This document shows, in pieces, positions 1 through 11,958 of a DNA stretch of 64,000 nucleotides. Source of the stretch: Chytridium lagenaria (taxonomy: Eukaryota; Chytridiomycota; Chytridiomycetes; Chytridiales; Chytridiaceae); the NCBI GenBank assembly GCA_025449115.1, contig JAHLKC010000005.1, positions 124,001-188,000 of the forward strand, written 5' to 3'. How positions within the stretch are numbered: position 1 is the first letter of the stretch; the number at the start of each line of letters is the position of its first letter. Position numbers and translations under genes: made by a program. Under the pieces are notes generated by a model that saw only the letters and a list, made by a program, of their open reading frames with translations, had not been told where the DNA came from and made no database searches.

Positions 1-900
1 CGAAAAAGTTGTTATGCTCCCAGAATCGAACTTTGGACATGGTTTGGGTCCACACATTGGCATCCGAAAACTGAGAGAGTGAGAAAGTTTAAACGCGACA
101 GGGTTCGTACCGGTGAGAGGTATATTGTCCCAGCAGAGGGTATCATCGCACCGCCAGGTTTCAGAAAGTGGTCGCGAGCATGAAGATAGGATTCGATCAT
201 GCGTTCATGCACAAGCAACACTCCGATAGGTTCACTTATTAACGCGTCGACCTTTGGCACATTCTTGATGTCCTCAACCTTGGCTATAAAGTCAGAATAT
301 AAAAAACAACACTGCGAGTACATTGAATAACTTCCAACTTGTCCTTCATCCATGTATTCTTTGATGACGTTGCCGCTATCATCTTCTTGATTTTCTATTT
401 TACACACTTAACTTAGGTAACTAATTTGCAATCGTACCGTGGCCATTCCACTCGCTTCCACAGCATAAACCTTCGCCGCTCCAGCCTGTACAGCAAAGTA
501 GGAAAGAATTCCTATGGAATGACAAAGTAAACAGGTTAAGCCCTCAACTCCGCATCTTAAACCTCTTTACCGCTGCCTGCTCCAACATCCATCACAGTTT
601 TCTCCCTGAAGACCGCGGGTCCGTTAGAAAGTATCGCATTCTGATAGACCGATGTTCGCACATTATCCTGTAACATGTTTTGCTGGTTGCATGGCATCAG
701 TAAGATGCAAAGGACGGAGCCGCCCTCACCTGATGGATGAATTGCGCATAGTAACTGCGTGCCGAAGTAAAGTAAAGTTAGATTATGGCGGTCAGAAACG
801 AGAAGCAGTGTTTCTCAGTAAGTCGCCCGTACTTAAAGTAGGCGGGATCTCTCCCGTCCGAATTCGGCGCATTATTAGCTTGGCCCTCTGAAGCACTCAT
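1..900 (-). CDS. CARM1: CARM1/PRMT4-type protein arginine N-methyltransferase, 5' part
   Basis: Type I arginine methyltransferase that uses S-adenosylmethionine to dimethylate arginines in histones and RNA-binding proteins, acting in nucleus and cytoplasm. The gene reads off the left edge, so only the N-terminal half is present. Start ATG is at 898-900 (MSASEGQ). Five introns can be placed by matching the family. The joined exons give, in order, [18 protein letters not shown] (the YFQFYGYLSQQQNM region of CARM1), motif [15 protein letters not shown] (SAM binding), AVEASGMA, a KVEDIKN stretch, and the double-E loop [20 protein letters not shown] with both catalytic glutamates. It continues as YLSPFSDANVW, matching HLAPFTDEQLY of CARM1. 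The short N-terminus lacks the animal PH-like domain. CARM1 fits better than PRMT1 because of the QQNM-QD and LAPF-like segments. Assignment to the PRMT family is secure; the exact orthologue is likely. Confidence 0.9.
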
Positions 901-2423
901 TTTTGGGGTCAACAAAAAGAAAGTGCAGCGACAATCTTCAATTCCCCAATCTCTTTTTTCTCCCCATTTTCACTAACCCTGTCCACCTGAGCTCAGATCC
1001 CGTGAGCTCCCTCACTCTTCTCTAGACATTGAAACTTGAAGCGCATCTGTGTGATGAATGATCTTGCTGCATCCCACACATTCTCTTTGTGTTTGTATGT
1101 CAGTGATGTTTTGTATGTCAGAGTTGGATTATTATTTTCGAAATCCTACTTTCTTGCAATGCCGCACTACTTATCAACCCTCCCCCTCATTGCCGCTACG
1201 GGTCTCGGGGTTAAACTGTGTGCGAATAATGTTGAAGTTTACAGAGCGATATGGGCGTTTATGTTCCGTGCCCACGTTGTTTTGAAGGCTTCAGAGATTC
1301 AACTGAACATCATCGTCAGAGTTATTTATTGGTTGGCTACTGCTTGGCTTTCCAAGCGAGGTACTTCTCATGGGGCTTTCATTGGGACGTCGTACTGTTT
1401 TTGCATCTTTTCTCTGAGGTGGCTGCGGCTGATCTCCTAGCTGTCTGCTGTTTTGGGTCCTGTAAATAAAACTAGTTTGCATTACTCTAATGAAAAAAAA
1501 AAGCATGCGCCTTCTCATCCCACTCTGAATAGAGTCGTTGATTCGCCTTCCTTCAAGAGTAAAGTGGGAGGTTGCTGCTTAAGCAAAATTTTCGGCCGTT
1601 CTTCTCCTGTCACAAACTTAACGAGGGCGCGCCAGTCATCACGATCGTCAATAGCCATTCGTCACGCCATTGATCCGTAATATTAAGACATTCCACGGCG
1701 TCTAAAAACATAAAAAGATCAATCATCATCGGCGTCCAGAAATATAAAAGGTTAATCATAATGTGGCTATGAAGAAACCAAAGAAACTGCAGATATGCCA
1801 ACTAGAACCTGCTTTGCTTTGGCGATTCCCGGCTCATCATGGAAGGCAGCAAGTAACCACATGCACTGTCCAGCCGCCCCTTCCTCAAAGCTTCCGCACT
1901 TTTCTCAATATCAGTATCTCAAAGTCGACAGGGTTCGCTTCGACCATATTATATACGCGCCTAAAACTTCTAGCGTCTTCGATATGAATTCAGCAAGCTT
2001 CAAAACCGGCTCCGGCGAAGCTTTTCAGTCTTGCGAAGATAAGAGCTGGCTGATGTGCGAGCTGTTTGAAGCCTTTTGAAAAGGTCTTTCTCGGAGTCAT
2101 ATTTGACAGCGTGAACCCGCTGACGTTCGAGAGGGGAAGTGCCTTTTTTCCTGGATAATAGATTTTACGTTCACTTGAACTGCTGCAAAATATCATATTT
2201 GGAAAAACACGTTAGAACTTACATGACGGCGATATTTAGAAACCCTGACTTCCTGGAGTGATGATGTTGGTTCAGATTTCTTAATATCCCTTCTTTTGAA
2301 CATTGTGACAATGGGTTCTTTTGAACGCGAATGTGTATTTATTTGTCCTTTTTAATAATTACAAATGGTAAAACAGCAAGCAGCAAAGTGTGAAAGAAAC
2401 GGGTGTGAGAGCATGGGTTGAAA
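901..2423. other. Spacer with no supported gene
   Basis: About 1.5 kb between the CARM1 start and the 3' end of the next minus-strand gene. It should contain the CARM1 promoter next to position 900. Several open frames of 60-130 codons occur on both strands (for example 1036-1440 and 1795-2079 on plus), but none shows a recognisable domain, consistent splice context or family match. A plus-strand frame at 1251-1469 contains a CPRC pair followed by an aromatic-rich stretch; this is too little to call a domain. Could hold a lineage-specific or decayed gene. Confidence 0.4.
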
Positions 2424-3575
2424 TCACTTGCTCGATGCAATCGAGGTATTATCATCATCAGGACGAAGTAACGGCGGATTTTCCTCTGCCGAAACCGTTC
2501 TAGGAGGCGGAACCGGCATAGCGACGTTTGTAACCCTTCTTACAATGGTATCCCACGAGGATCCCCAAGTAGCTTTTCCCGTCCAAGAGCGAAGTAGTGG
2601 CTGGGGCTCGTTTTCTTCCAAGAAAAGATGATTTGGGTTCGGCATTGGCTCATCAGGTAGTGTTCCATATCCGTTGCGGCTACCAATAATACTGGATGCC
2701 ATCGGCTTGGGTGTGTAAGAATGTGATGACTTCAAATTTACGCCGTAACGCTCCGGACCGTCCGCAAGGGCACTTTTAAGGGAATACACAATAACGTCCG
2801 AGTAAATCTTAAGTCGATTTTAGTAAAAAAACCACCGTGTTTAGTCTACCATTATCAGTGCATCAAAAAGAGCAAATCCAGAAAGCAAGCCAAGAGTTAA
2901 AAAAGAAGCATAGTTGCAGTCCAGAGGTTGCGGGGCTAATGTCGGGTTTTGAACCGCAAAAGTGCTGCAGAGCCTGACCAATTTCGGTCGTTGTGTGAAA
3001 AGATAGATAGGAACAAGAATGCAGCGACACAACGCCAAAAACATGGAGAACCGAGATGCATCAACTAAAATTGTGGCAAGTCTATAATTATTCTACACAT
3101 AATTCAGCACACATTCAGGATGAGAAACCAACCGTAGCTGCGAGCAAGAAGCAAAGGATACCGAAAAGGACCAAGACACAGCATGTAGAAAATATGATCC
3201 ATTTCATCCAAGGCGCCCAAAGCGCATTCTTCCCTGTTAATATGTTATAAGATGTACTGGCAAGGGATTATGCTCACAGGAAGATGATGATGTTACTAGA
3301 GCAATCGAAAACCAGCCGTTGATGGACTGCAGTAATTTGTATTAGCCCCCTCGATCTACACAAAAGAAGCTGCAGAGTACTCACAATAAAGTATAACGCA
3401 ATTATCACCAATGCAGGACGCAGTGGTATGCAAAACAGGCAACTACGATGCGGAGCCATGGATGGTCTCTATTGAGGAAGAAATTCGTGACAAGCCTCAG
3501 CCTCAAAATAATCAAGATGTAATTAATGTGAGAGCACAGCCGTACGTAAATATGGAGGAAAAAGCCGATGGCCAT
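2424..3575 (-). CDS. Polytopic membrane protein of unknown family
   Basis: A multi-exon minus-strand gene rebuilt from splice signals. A likely first exon starts at 3573-3575 (MAIGFFLHIY). Introns of about 77, 56 and 46 nt then join hydrophobic segments: RPALVIIALYFI, an amphipathic SINGWFSIALVTS stretch, WIIFSTCCVLVLFGILCFLLAA, FSMFLALCRCILVPIYLF and ASFLTLGLLSGFALFDALIM. That predicts at least four or five membrane spans. The final exon (2424-2800) is a soluble tail with prolines, serines and an acidic end (RPDDDNTSIASSK). The intron around 3060-3150 could not be placed uniquely. It lies about 150 bp downstream of the RING ligase on the same strand. It vaguely resembles seven-span receptors or ENT-type transporters in its hydropathy, but no diagnostic motif was found, so no function is assigned. 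Confidence 0.5.
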
Positions 3576-3722
3576 AACACTTATTATGGTTGCTCACTAG
3601 AAAGTCACAGTTAATACAATTACAGCAACGATAATGTTCTTTTGATTTTAAAAGCAAAACAGGTATGGGGATTTGAGAGCGGCTATGCACAGCAGTGGTA
3701 TCAGAGAGAATAGAGAAACATT

Positions 3723-4979
3723 TCAAACTTGTGTCATTAGCAACGGTGTCGTCTCTGATGCTTCAAGGGAATTCGTGACATCGGCTTTGCATAATGGGCA
3801 CACTTTGAGGTAGAGAATTAACCACCTTTTCATTTGGTTAGCAGATTTCAAAGAACACCGTATAAAGTTACCGGTCCACGCATTCTGCATGAAACTTGTG
3901 GCGACACGGAAGGCTTCTAATAATAGAACCCACTTCTTAAATGTTTAGATAAAACATTTCGATGCGCTTACCATAATTGTCTAGGCAAATAGTACACGGA
4001 ATATCCATAGTCGTCTCGTCTGACACTACACTCAGAGGTAAAGATTTAACCAATGATGATGGTGCAAGATCTCTCCATCTTCTCGTTATCTCGTTGTATA
4101 CCCATATGCACCAAAGACCGAATATAACTAATACCGGCGAAAGAACAGTAACGATAATCATTTCGAGAAGAGGAAAAAGTGAAGAGTTCGGCTCAAGTCT
4201 GACCATCAACCCATCCCTGATATAAAATAGTCTCTTATCTTTCGACAAATCTTTCGTACGGTTGGTGCTTTCTTTCACGGTATTTTTCGATTGCTGAGAA
4301 GCTCTTTCTTGCAAAACGCCATAATATTCCTTCATTTTCAATGAGGCATTAACCAGCATTTTACGCCTACATGAGTAATAAATACAGAAGGTATTGTAAT
4401 ATCTATAAAGTCGCCAGAACGTGACATGGTGACCAGACCTCCGAAAGGGATGATATCTGCGCGAAGTTAGTAACAAAACAGAGATTGACAAATGAACGAA
4501 CCTCCTACTATAACCGCGCTTGCTCCGCTCAATTGCATGGACCTTACTTTCTGAGTGAAAGAGCAGTTTCCTCTCAATACCAGGGCCATCCACACAAAAG
4601 GGACTACATATGATAATGGTTCACAACCATACGGGTTCCGTTGAAAAGGAGAAATATTTTGGATAGGAAGGAGTGCACCCTCAATTCCACCAGCTGGGAT
4701 ACTGGGACCAAAGCCAGCTAAGCGATCCTTTACAAACTTAAGTAAACTTCTTTCAAATAGGAGTTATTGAGACGTTACCGGAATGGTCTCGTTGGTCTCG
4801 GTTAGAACAATCAGGGCATTGGCGCATTGAGCCAGGCTCAGTAGAAAGCCAATTCCAATAGCGACTCGAATCAGTACATTAGAGGCACAGAAAGAGGGCC
4901 TGAACTTTAGGGATGAGGCCAATGGAGTGGACGAGGTCGTTTTCTGCAATACTGGTAGCCCTGATGGCTGCAGCACCAT
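3723..4979 (-). CDS. PA-TM-RING-H2 E3 ubiquitin ligase (RNF13/RNF167/GRAIL-like)
   Basis: Membrane-anchored ubiquitin ligase expected in endosomes, vacuole or secretory membranes, with the PA domain lumenal and the RING cytosolic. The first exon gives an N-terminal hydrophobic segment (VAIGIGFLLSLAQCANAL, signal peptide or anchor). A PA domain follows: ALVLRGNCSFTQKVRSMQLS, then GASAVIVGDIIPFGG and IDITIPSVFITH, the usual PA signatures. Next come a charged linker, a single span (LLEMIIVTVLSPVLVIFGLW) and a complete RING-H2: CTICLDNYEVG, LPCRHKFHAECVDRW and CPLCK supply all eight zinc ligands in C3H2C3 order. At least four short introns (about 41 nt, one bordering the RING) are needed; with them removed the frame is continuous. 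Stop is at 3723. The domain order is diagnostic of the PA-TM-RING family; the substrate is unknown. Confidence 0.88.
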
Positions 4980-5263
4980 GACGCAAATTTGAAATTGATA
5001 CGAGATAGGAGAAGCTGGGGCACAGCTACATCATGACGCTTTTTAAGAGGTCCTGGACATAAAAAGTCCGCTAATTAGATGGCACCTTGGCACCGGTTTG
5101 AATGCGTTCGATCTGGTCGATTGCTGCCGTTGGAATCGTTGTTTGTGATTGAACAAAATCCTGACTGGAGGACAATGTGGAAGCTTCCGAGTGCCTGCTT
5201 ACACTTATCGATAATCAAACTTTTTACTGCGAAGAAATATACGGCTCCCTTGTTGCATGGAAG

Positions 5264-8200
5264 ATGGTGCTCCCGCCTCTCTCGTCAGTCCCGAGATCGG
5301 ATAGTAATGGACTTCGCCGGAGCAGCAACCAAAGTGTGGAAGGATCATTGGCCGAAGTCCCTACCCAAGACGACGCGGGGCGTATAGGCTCATTTGCGTC
5401 AGTGGGAACAACATCGTCCGCGAGTCTGAGAAAGTATAGTGGATCTGGTGACGTTTCGAAACGGTCAAAGGATTCTGGAGATTTGTCTATGGGACGTGAC
5501 TTTAATGAGATTCAAAAGCTCAGGAACATTCCTTCATCAGGCTCGTCATTTGGCAGCCTGAAAGCATCATTACTAAAAGGGAGTAACAATGTCGACTCCA
5601 TAGAAGGCGTCGCGAAGAATGCATACGACGCCAGCGCTGGGTCAAAGCCCCTTCCTTTGGTAGAAAAGGCGGAGAAGGGTCTCTGGCGGTCAGGAGGGTC
5701 CCAGGAGCTGTTCGTGTCGGACTCCTGCGATGATTTGGACGATCAAAGAAGTATGAATTCTGGTGATCGGTCCCCGCCATCAAGGTCTAGAGCTGGCTCT
5801 CAGCCCTTGCGACCGACAGGACCTTCGTCAGCCAGTAGGTCCCTGGCAAGATCAAGAGCCAGCTCGAGAGAAAGTAACTCTGCACTTTCATCACCAAATC
5901 GTTCGAGACAAGGCTCTCTCAATCTTTCTAGCTCTTCAGTGTCAAGACTGCGTCGATCAAATGCTTCGTTTGATCCATCGTCTGATCTGAGTGTCTCCGA
6001 GGAACCATCGGCCTTGTCTCATCTTGAGGCGCTTCAAGTCGCATCACCACCCCCGGCGCTAAAGGATCTCCGACGAGTCTCATCTCCTAATGACAATTTG
6101 CCGTATGATGGACGCGTCTCGACCACTGGGCCTCTGGAGGATATTGATGATAATGACGCCCCTCGCTTAGGGAAGCCTCGCCGAAGTTCGCTATCAAAGC
6201 AGCCTTCTGTAGCTGGATTACGAAGGAGTGAGGCGAGATCCAGCATCATTGAGGGTGAAGATATTCGTGGAAGATCCGTCATAGTGGGTCGAACCGCAAA
6301 CTTAAACCCGACCGAAATTAAACGCGATGTAACCTCGAGTGTCAATTACTCCATCATTCACAGCGGTGAAGCCGATTCTTCAGAAAAACATTCACGTCAA
6401 AGACCAGCTTCCCATGTTGAATTTGCAAGATATGCGCCGAAAGAGCCTCGTCCGCCTAATAATGCAAAGCAAGGAGGTCACGTCCGAAGGGCTAGCACAC
6501 ATGCAAATGCCACTATGGCAAAGGGCAAAATTGAAATCGACACTAACAGTCGATCCCGACAACGGTCAGAGCCGTCTTTCGAGTCTTATGAATCCTCAGA
6601 GCGGTACGGCCTGTCCTCTGATTGCATACTTAACGTGAAAAAGGGAGTAGGGTCTTCTGATTTGGCAAGCGAAGTCATGTCGGCTCTCGCTAGAAATTTC
6701 GCTCATACTCAAGATGTGCGCACTGTTTTGACAGAGGAGCAAAAGTCGAGCCTACGACGTAGGATTAACAGCGAGGAAGACTTGATGAAGCATAGCGAAA
6801 GATCAATGACCACGTCGGATGCAAAGGTCGTGGATGTTGGCGAAACTCAGTTTTTCTATGGCCGAGAGACTTTTGAGTCATCAAAAGACCATGCCAGACA
6901 TCGGTGGATTTTCGCGTGTCAATACACCCTTAAGCTTGTAAAAGCGACCGTTTTGTTTCGCCACATGCTCCCTCCTCATAGACAACAATTGGTGGACTTG
7001 GAAGTGCTCGATTCTTCAGACATGGAGACTCAGGGCCTCACTTATATGCTTAAATCTCACCAGTCGCGGAATGATTTTGCTTTTTCCGCTCGGGTTCGTC
7101 TTTTTTTTTTTTTTTTTTTTTTTAACCTGGCGCTAATTTGGCTATTGCAGGTTCAATCCATGCTTACCAACAAACAAGAACACCACAAGTAATTCGAATA
7201 TTACAGAGATTGCTGGCTTTGCGGGTCAAAGCCTTCGATCGCTTTACGGATGACCAACAGGTCGAGCTTTGCCGTGTGTTTTCGGTAATATATGGACATA
7301 CAACGTGCATGTTTTAACATTTTAAGTTCGAAAGCAGGCAGCAAGGGACTGTAATAGTCAAAGAGGGACATGACCTTTATTTTTTTACTTCATTCTCTCA
7401 GGACAATGTGAAGCCTTTCATACAAAAAAGGATAAAAAGTACAGGGTAAGTTAAATACTTTCGTCATCACCCAGGTGTTTAGAATAAAAATTGAATAGAT
7501 GTATATTTCTTTCCTTATTAGATCAATATCTTGAATACCGGTGATTTTTTCGGAGAAAACAGGTGTGATGGAAAAAGAACTTACAGTGTCGCAACCACAA
7601 TGCAGTGCGAGCTGTTAAAAGTAGACGCGAGTAAGTAGAAATCTAGAAGATTACTCTAACTATTATTATTAGACGATTATGAGATGGTAGCAGAGTTAAT
7701 CTAGCAAATGATTAATGACTTTAGATCTTGCATATGAACGATTCCGAGTAACATAGCGTCAAAGGGTAAGCCTTTACAGAAAATCCCTCACTTTCCACAA
7801 CGTACACCCATCGGTCCTGGGAGAGAATGGCGCAAATATCTCAGCTTCACACGTTCAAAGCACAAGAAGTTGTTGTAAAGGAAGGCGTCGAGAATTATTT
7901 ACTGTATTGGATCATATCTGGAACTTGTCGCGCCATTAAACTCGTCCTTTCGTCAAGAGGAGAAACTCACTCCCAGAATGTGCTGTACATAGTGCGAAGT
8001 ATACAGTTGTCCCTCATGATACTACAAAAGAGCTTATGCCGGAGGATGAGCTAACGATGCAGCTGTTGAATATTCGGGAGCTTCATGAAGGGGATCACTT
8101 TCCCGATATGGCCGCTGCTATCAATCCTGAGCGCTTCAATAAGATTGAGTTGATGTCGAGACTAAGGTATTTCAACTTGAAGTGTAGCGATTGATTATGT

Positions 8201-8451
8201 TAAGCTCGGATAACCCGAATCGGCTTGATGCGCGAGCTTATATTTCGGTCGTGACAAACTCAAAGGTTGAAGTAATCAGCATGACACGTGTTGACTATAC
8301 AAGAGTTGCGACGAACGACATGATTCTGAAAATTATTGCAGACCGAAGCCTGCTTCACATTCCTGTTGAGGAACTACAATCATCCGTTCTTCAAAAGAGA
8401 CATTGGGATCTGCACAAGCGCAGATACGTTGAAGATGTCGCGCAGACATGA
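5264..8451 (+). CDS. CNBD2-like protein with two cyclic-nucleotide-binding-type domains and long disordered N-terminus
   Basis: Related to cyclic nucleotide-binding domain-containing protein 2, a family known from sperm and flagella. The first ~550 codons (from ATG 5264; the frame is open further upstream) are serine- and arginine-rich and disordered. A helical region follows (FACQYTLKLVKATVLF, then RILQRLLALRVKAFDRF). The first cNMP-type domain reads QQGTVIVKEGHD, FYFILSGQCEAF, NTGDFFGENRCDGKRTYSV and CELLKVD; a second begins at about 7830 (QISQLHTFKAQEVVVKEG) and ends with AYISVVTNSKVEVIS and a C-terminal helix. The frame breaks at a seven-T run (7380-7386), where one more T would restore the domain, and exon borders near 7680-7830 are unclear. 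One intron (about 7100-7150) holds a 23-base T tract. The GE..(L/I)(L)..R-R-A phosphate cassette is only partly kept, so nucleotide binding is uncertain. Either sequencing error or a decaying gene. Confidence 0.72.
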
Positions 8452-8533
8452 ATGACTTGTAAATTTATATATGTAGTCAGTAATAGCACAATTGCATGTA
8501 CGTAAATCAAATCAACCGATTGCCTTTTGAATC

Positions 8534-9426
8534 ATGGTATCGTTCAGCCAACCTCAGGGACAACTGGAAAGAAAGAGAAGCAGCAATGCCGGTTTTAACA
8601 CGACAACCCATGTCGACACTAAAGACAAAAGAGGAGCAAAGAGCGGAAAAATCCTTCAGGCTGACAGCGGCGGCGGAGACCTATATATCAATCACTTTAA
8701 CGCTGAACTAAAGAAGCTTTCGTCAAACATTCTTCATTTGGATGCTAGGCTTGCAGGTTTCTTTTTCTTGCAGAAAACCTCCTCTGACACTCGGACGTAG
8801 CCTGTTCTCAACTTGCGCATCTGCTGTATCATGGCGCTATTCTCGAGGAGGTGAGATATATATTGTAAAATGCAGGCTTTAATGGAAACTAGTACGTGCT
8901 GGAAAATCAAAAGGTTTTCGACGTCTTCATTGCTATTCTCGGTGGTTCCTACGAACCTTTTGCTTTAAGATTGGTGCGTGGAACTGAAAAAAGGAAGAAC
9001 ATCTATAACAGTTTTCTTTTTTAGCAAGCTATCCAAACTTTTAGCGTTCTATGTCGAAGCTCTGATGGCATCCAAAAGATATTATGCGACAGAAAGACGG
9101 TGGATCTGCTCATCAAGCTGATCATAGAAGGATATGAGGATATGGTAAAACTCGTCCCTTCGACCTTGCAATATTCTCGCTGATACAGAATATCAGCGGA
9201 AATGGGCATGCCACTGCTTATTATTTCTGATGGTGAAGAACCATGAGAAGCATTTGAAAACCATCAAGAAGATCGCTGTGAAGGTAAAGACTTGTGATGA
9301 GAGTGATGGTCAATGGCTCTAGTCTAACGCTTCTTCTGAAAGAACGCCATCACACGAGTTGCTGAAGAGGACTGGAGCCATTGGACATATAATGATGCTG
9401 AACAGCTCTTGAGGTTTACTGAATAA
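8534..9426 (+). CDS. Small armadillo-type helical repeat protein
   Basis: Begins at ATG 8534, 80 bp after the CNBD2-like stop and on the same strand. Five exons join cleanly through introns of roughly 44-75 nt. Protein of about 240 residues: a polar N-terminus, then a run of amphipathic helices with armadillo/HEAT character, for example RLAACSQLAHLLYHGAILEE, VFDVFIAILGGSYEPFALRL, AIQTFSVLCRSSDGIQKIL, VDLLIKLIIEGYEDM and RKWACHCLLFLMVKNHEKHL. It ends DWSHWTYNDAEQLLRFTE at 9426. No catalytic residues are seen; such folds are usually scaffolds. Because it sits beside a gene of flagellar type it may belong to the same process, but that is only inference from position. No specific orthologue was recognised. 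Confidence 0.68.
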
Positions 9427-9520
9427 AAACATAATGCTGTGCTGGTGTGTTGCCCCATCGTTTTCGGTTTCGTGTTGAATTCTGGGTTGTCCTTATTTGC
9501 GTCACAACAGCCCCATCCAA

Positions 9521-11858
9521 ATGAAATCCCTAACGCAAATCGAATCCGCGTGGAAGGAGATATTCGGCGACTCTGGTGTATCGCTCGACGAACTCAAGCA
9601 GCGAGGATTGAAAGGAAAGATATCGGAAGACTCTCTGAGAAGTTTGCATTGGAAGGTTTGCCTTAAAAGACAATCGGAGAGGACTTTGACATTGCTCTCA
9701 AAGATATATTTGGAGTACCTACCAAGCCTGGAAACCAATGCCTGGCCATCAGTTCTACAGAAAGAGAGGCACGGCTATGAAGATTTGAAAAAGAGATTTG
9801 CCTTCGATCCTAGCCGTGGAGCCACTAAAGAGTTGGAGGTCAATAACCCGTTGAGTCTGGATGACGAGGTGATTGAACACCGAAGAATATGCGTTTCTAA
9901 TGGATGGTCGTCAGAGTCCTTGGAGTCAATACTTTAAGGATACGGAACTGGTCAAGATTATTCGCCAGGACGTGGAAAGAACGTATGCCCAACTTAACAC
10001 AATTTACTCTAACATGTACCAGCATGCCGGACCAGCCTTTCTTTCGTGAAGAAAGAATTCAAGAGATACTCACGAGTATTTTATTTGTTTGGAGCAAGTT
10101 AAACCCGGATGTGTCATATCGGCAGGGTATGCATGAGATTCTGGCTCCAATTTTGTATGTTGTCGAAATGGATAAAGTCGATGCGAGACAGAATGGATTG
10201 TAATTTGATCTCTATGCGTATCGTCTAAAAATCACAGACAATTTTCCTTGCAGGCTGCGGTTTTTGACGATAAGTTTGTTGAACATGATACGGCTGTTCT
10301 ATTTTACAAAATTATGAGATCCGCAAAGCCGCTGTATGAGACAGGGAATGATGTTGAGAGTAAGCCTGCTAGATCAACTAGAGGCGGAAGGTTGGGGGAT
10401 TCTCAGGTAAAAGCCAATTGTTTTTTTCTGAATTAATGAAAAGCTTTGACAGGCTCGCGTCCTTCCAATTGTGGCATATTGTAAGCGAATACAGAATGAT
10501 CTGCTTCGCGTTCTTGATGTTGAGCTTTGCGATCATTTGATTAGACTTGGGATAGAACCTCAACTTTACGGATTGTATATTGTATTTGAAAGAATACATA
10601 TTAATTCTTATTCAGGCGCTGGCTTCGTCTCCTTTTCGGACGAGAATTCGCTCTACATGAGGTCTTGACATTATGGGACGGCTTATTTGCAGATGACCCA
10701 AATTTAGGATTGATTGATTGGGTTTGCATTGCTCTACTCATCTTTATGCGGCGTGATCGTGAGTCTTGTGGTGCTTTTTTAATCTAATCATAATCAGTTC
10801 TTTCATCTGACTTTGCCTCTGCACTTCACCGCCTCATGAAGTTTCCCCCAATGGAATCTCTTAACACGACTATACCAGAGTTTATATCATCGGCAAAAGG
10901 TTGCAGAGATCGGTATGGACAGATCGCGTTAGCTGCCGCGAAGACAGCTCAAGCGGTTGACAACGAACCTCTCTCACTAAAAAAGGAGCCACCACGCCAA
11001 ATTTCGTCATCGTCGATCAATTCCATTGGAAGTGCAAGCGAGCGCGGTCAAGAGCATACAACCAAATCCCCATCGATGGTCGAAGCTTCGGCGGATCCTT
11101 ACGCGGCCAAAGTTGCCCTTCTTGAGTCTCGTGTCGCAACGCAATGGCGCGAGGCTCAAAAAGTGAAAGAGCGGGATCGGCAGTTAAATAAGAAGATTGA
11201 AAGTACATTGGCACTCATGAAGGATGTGTTGAATGCGCTTCGGATAGACGGGTCTATTGATGGGTCTCGAATCCCGGAGCTTGAGGGTGTTATAGATGAA
11301 CTAAGTGCTGTCGCCTCGGAGCTTTCTGGTCGCGAAAAGCAAGTTTCTGCATGGTCTAATCAGGCTGGAAATGATAGAGATAAGGAAACTGAAGCATTAA
11401 AGACATCGCCGTTAGAAGTCCCCTCTTCGGGTATTTTACCCATTAAAACAAATTTGGTTTCCGCCGTCAAACCTCTGAATCGTGTTCGATCAGATGCAGA
11501 CCGCGCCGCCGCCGCATCGTTATTCAACTCATCATCGACAAGTGCATTGGGATCTCAACCAGCCAGACCGCCCATTTTGGCAGTTCCGGAAGTTGATATA
11601 ACGGCTACTATGCGTGCCGCATCGGGGTCAGTCCGAAAGATATTCTCGGATTTGTCCACGGCTGTGATGACGAGTGCGCAGACTGCAACGTCGCCTTCAA
11701 ATTCTGCTACGACAAGATTTCCATCGGAAGATATTGGTCAAGACTATCGTGAGCATGCATCTATTGATCGTTTATCGGCCCCCAGAAGGGCTTTCCCTCC
11801 ACCGGCACTTTCCTCCACACCTGCTACAAATGATCCTCTCGGAAGTATATCAAGATAA
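9521..11858 (+). CDS. TBC1D5: TBC1D5-like Rab GTPase-activating protein
   Basis: Rab7-directed GAP that works with retromer at late endosomes and in autophagy. ATG 9521 (MKSLTQIESAWKEIF) starts about 95 bp after the preceding stop; earlier in-frame codons are not ATG. The TBC domain follows TBC1D5 closely: LKGKISEDSLRSLHWKVCL, NPLSLDDESPWSQYFKDTEL, IRQDVERTYAQL, the glutamine-finger motif SYRQGMHEILAPILYVVEMD, KFVEHDTAVLFYKIMRSAKP, and LIRLGIEPQLYGLRW in the helix before the C-terminal lobe. The YxQGM motif is kept. The arginine-finger motif (IxxDxxR) appears as IIRQDVERT. After about residue 400 the tail is disordered, with one coiled-coil segment (KVALLESRVATQWREAQKVK). At least five introns. 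The large internal insertion typical of animal TBC1D5 is reduced to a short GGRLGDSQ loop. Confidence 0.88.
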
Positions 11859-11958
11859 ATTTTACTTTTTGTGTAAATACATGTATTAGATATTTTGACC
11901 ACCACTTTCTCTTCCTGGCTTGTAGATACAAAGGAATAAAACAAATAATGGAATCACG

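Noticed and set aside
1251..1469. CPRC-containing frame considered as a Roco/LRRK relic
   Set aside because: Only one short cysteine pair; no Roc, COR or kinase motifs on either side.
1500..1690. Minus-strand MAIDDRDDWRALVKFVTG frame resembling the end of a retroelement protein
   Set aside because: Under 50 residues, no reverse-transcriptase or endonuclease motif nearby, and no repeat ends seen.
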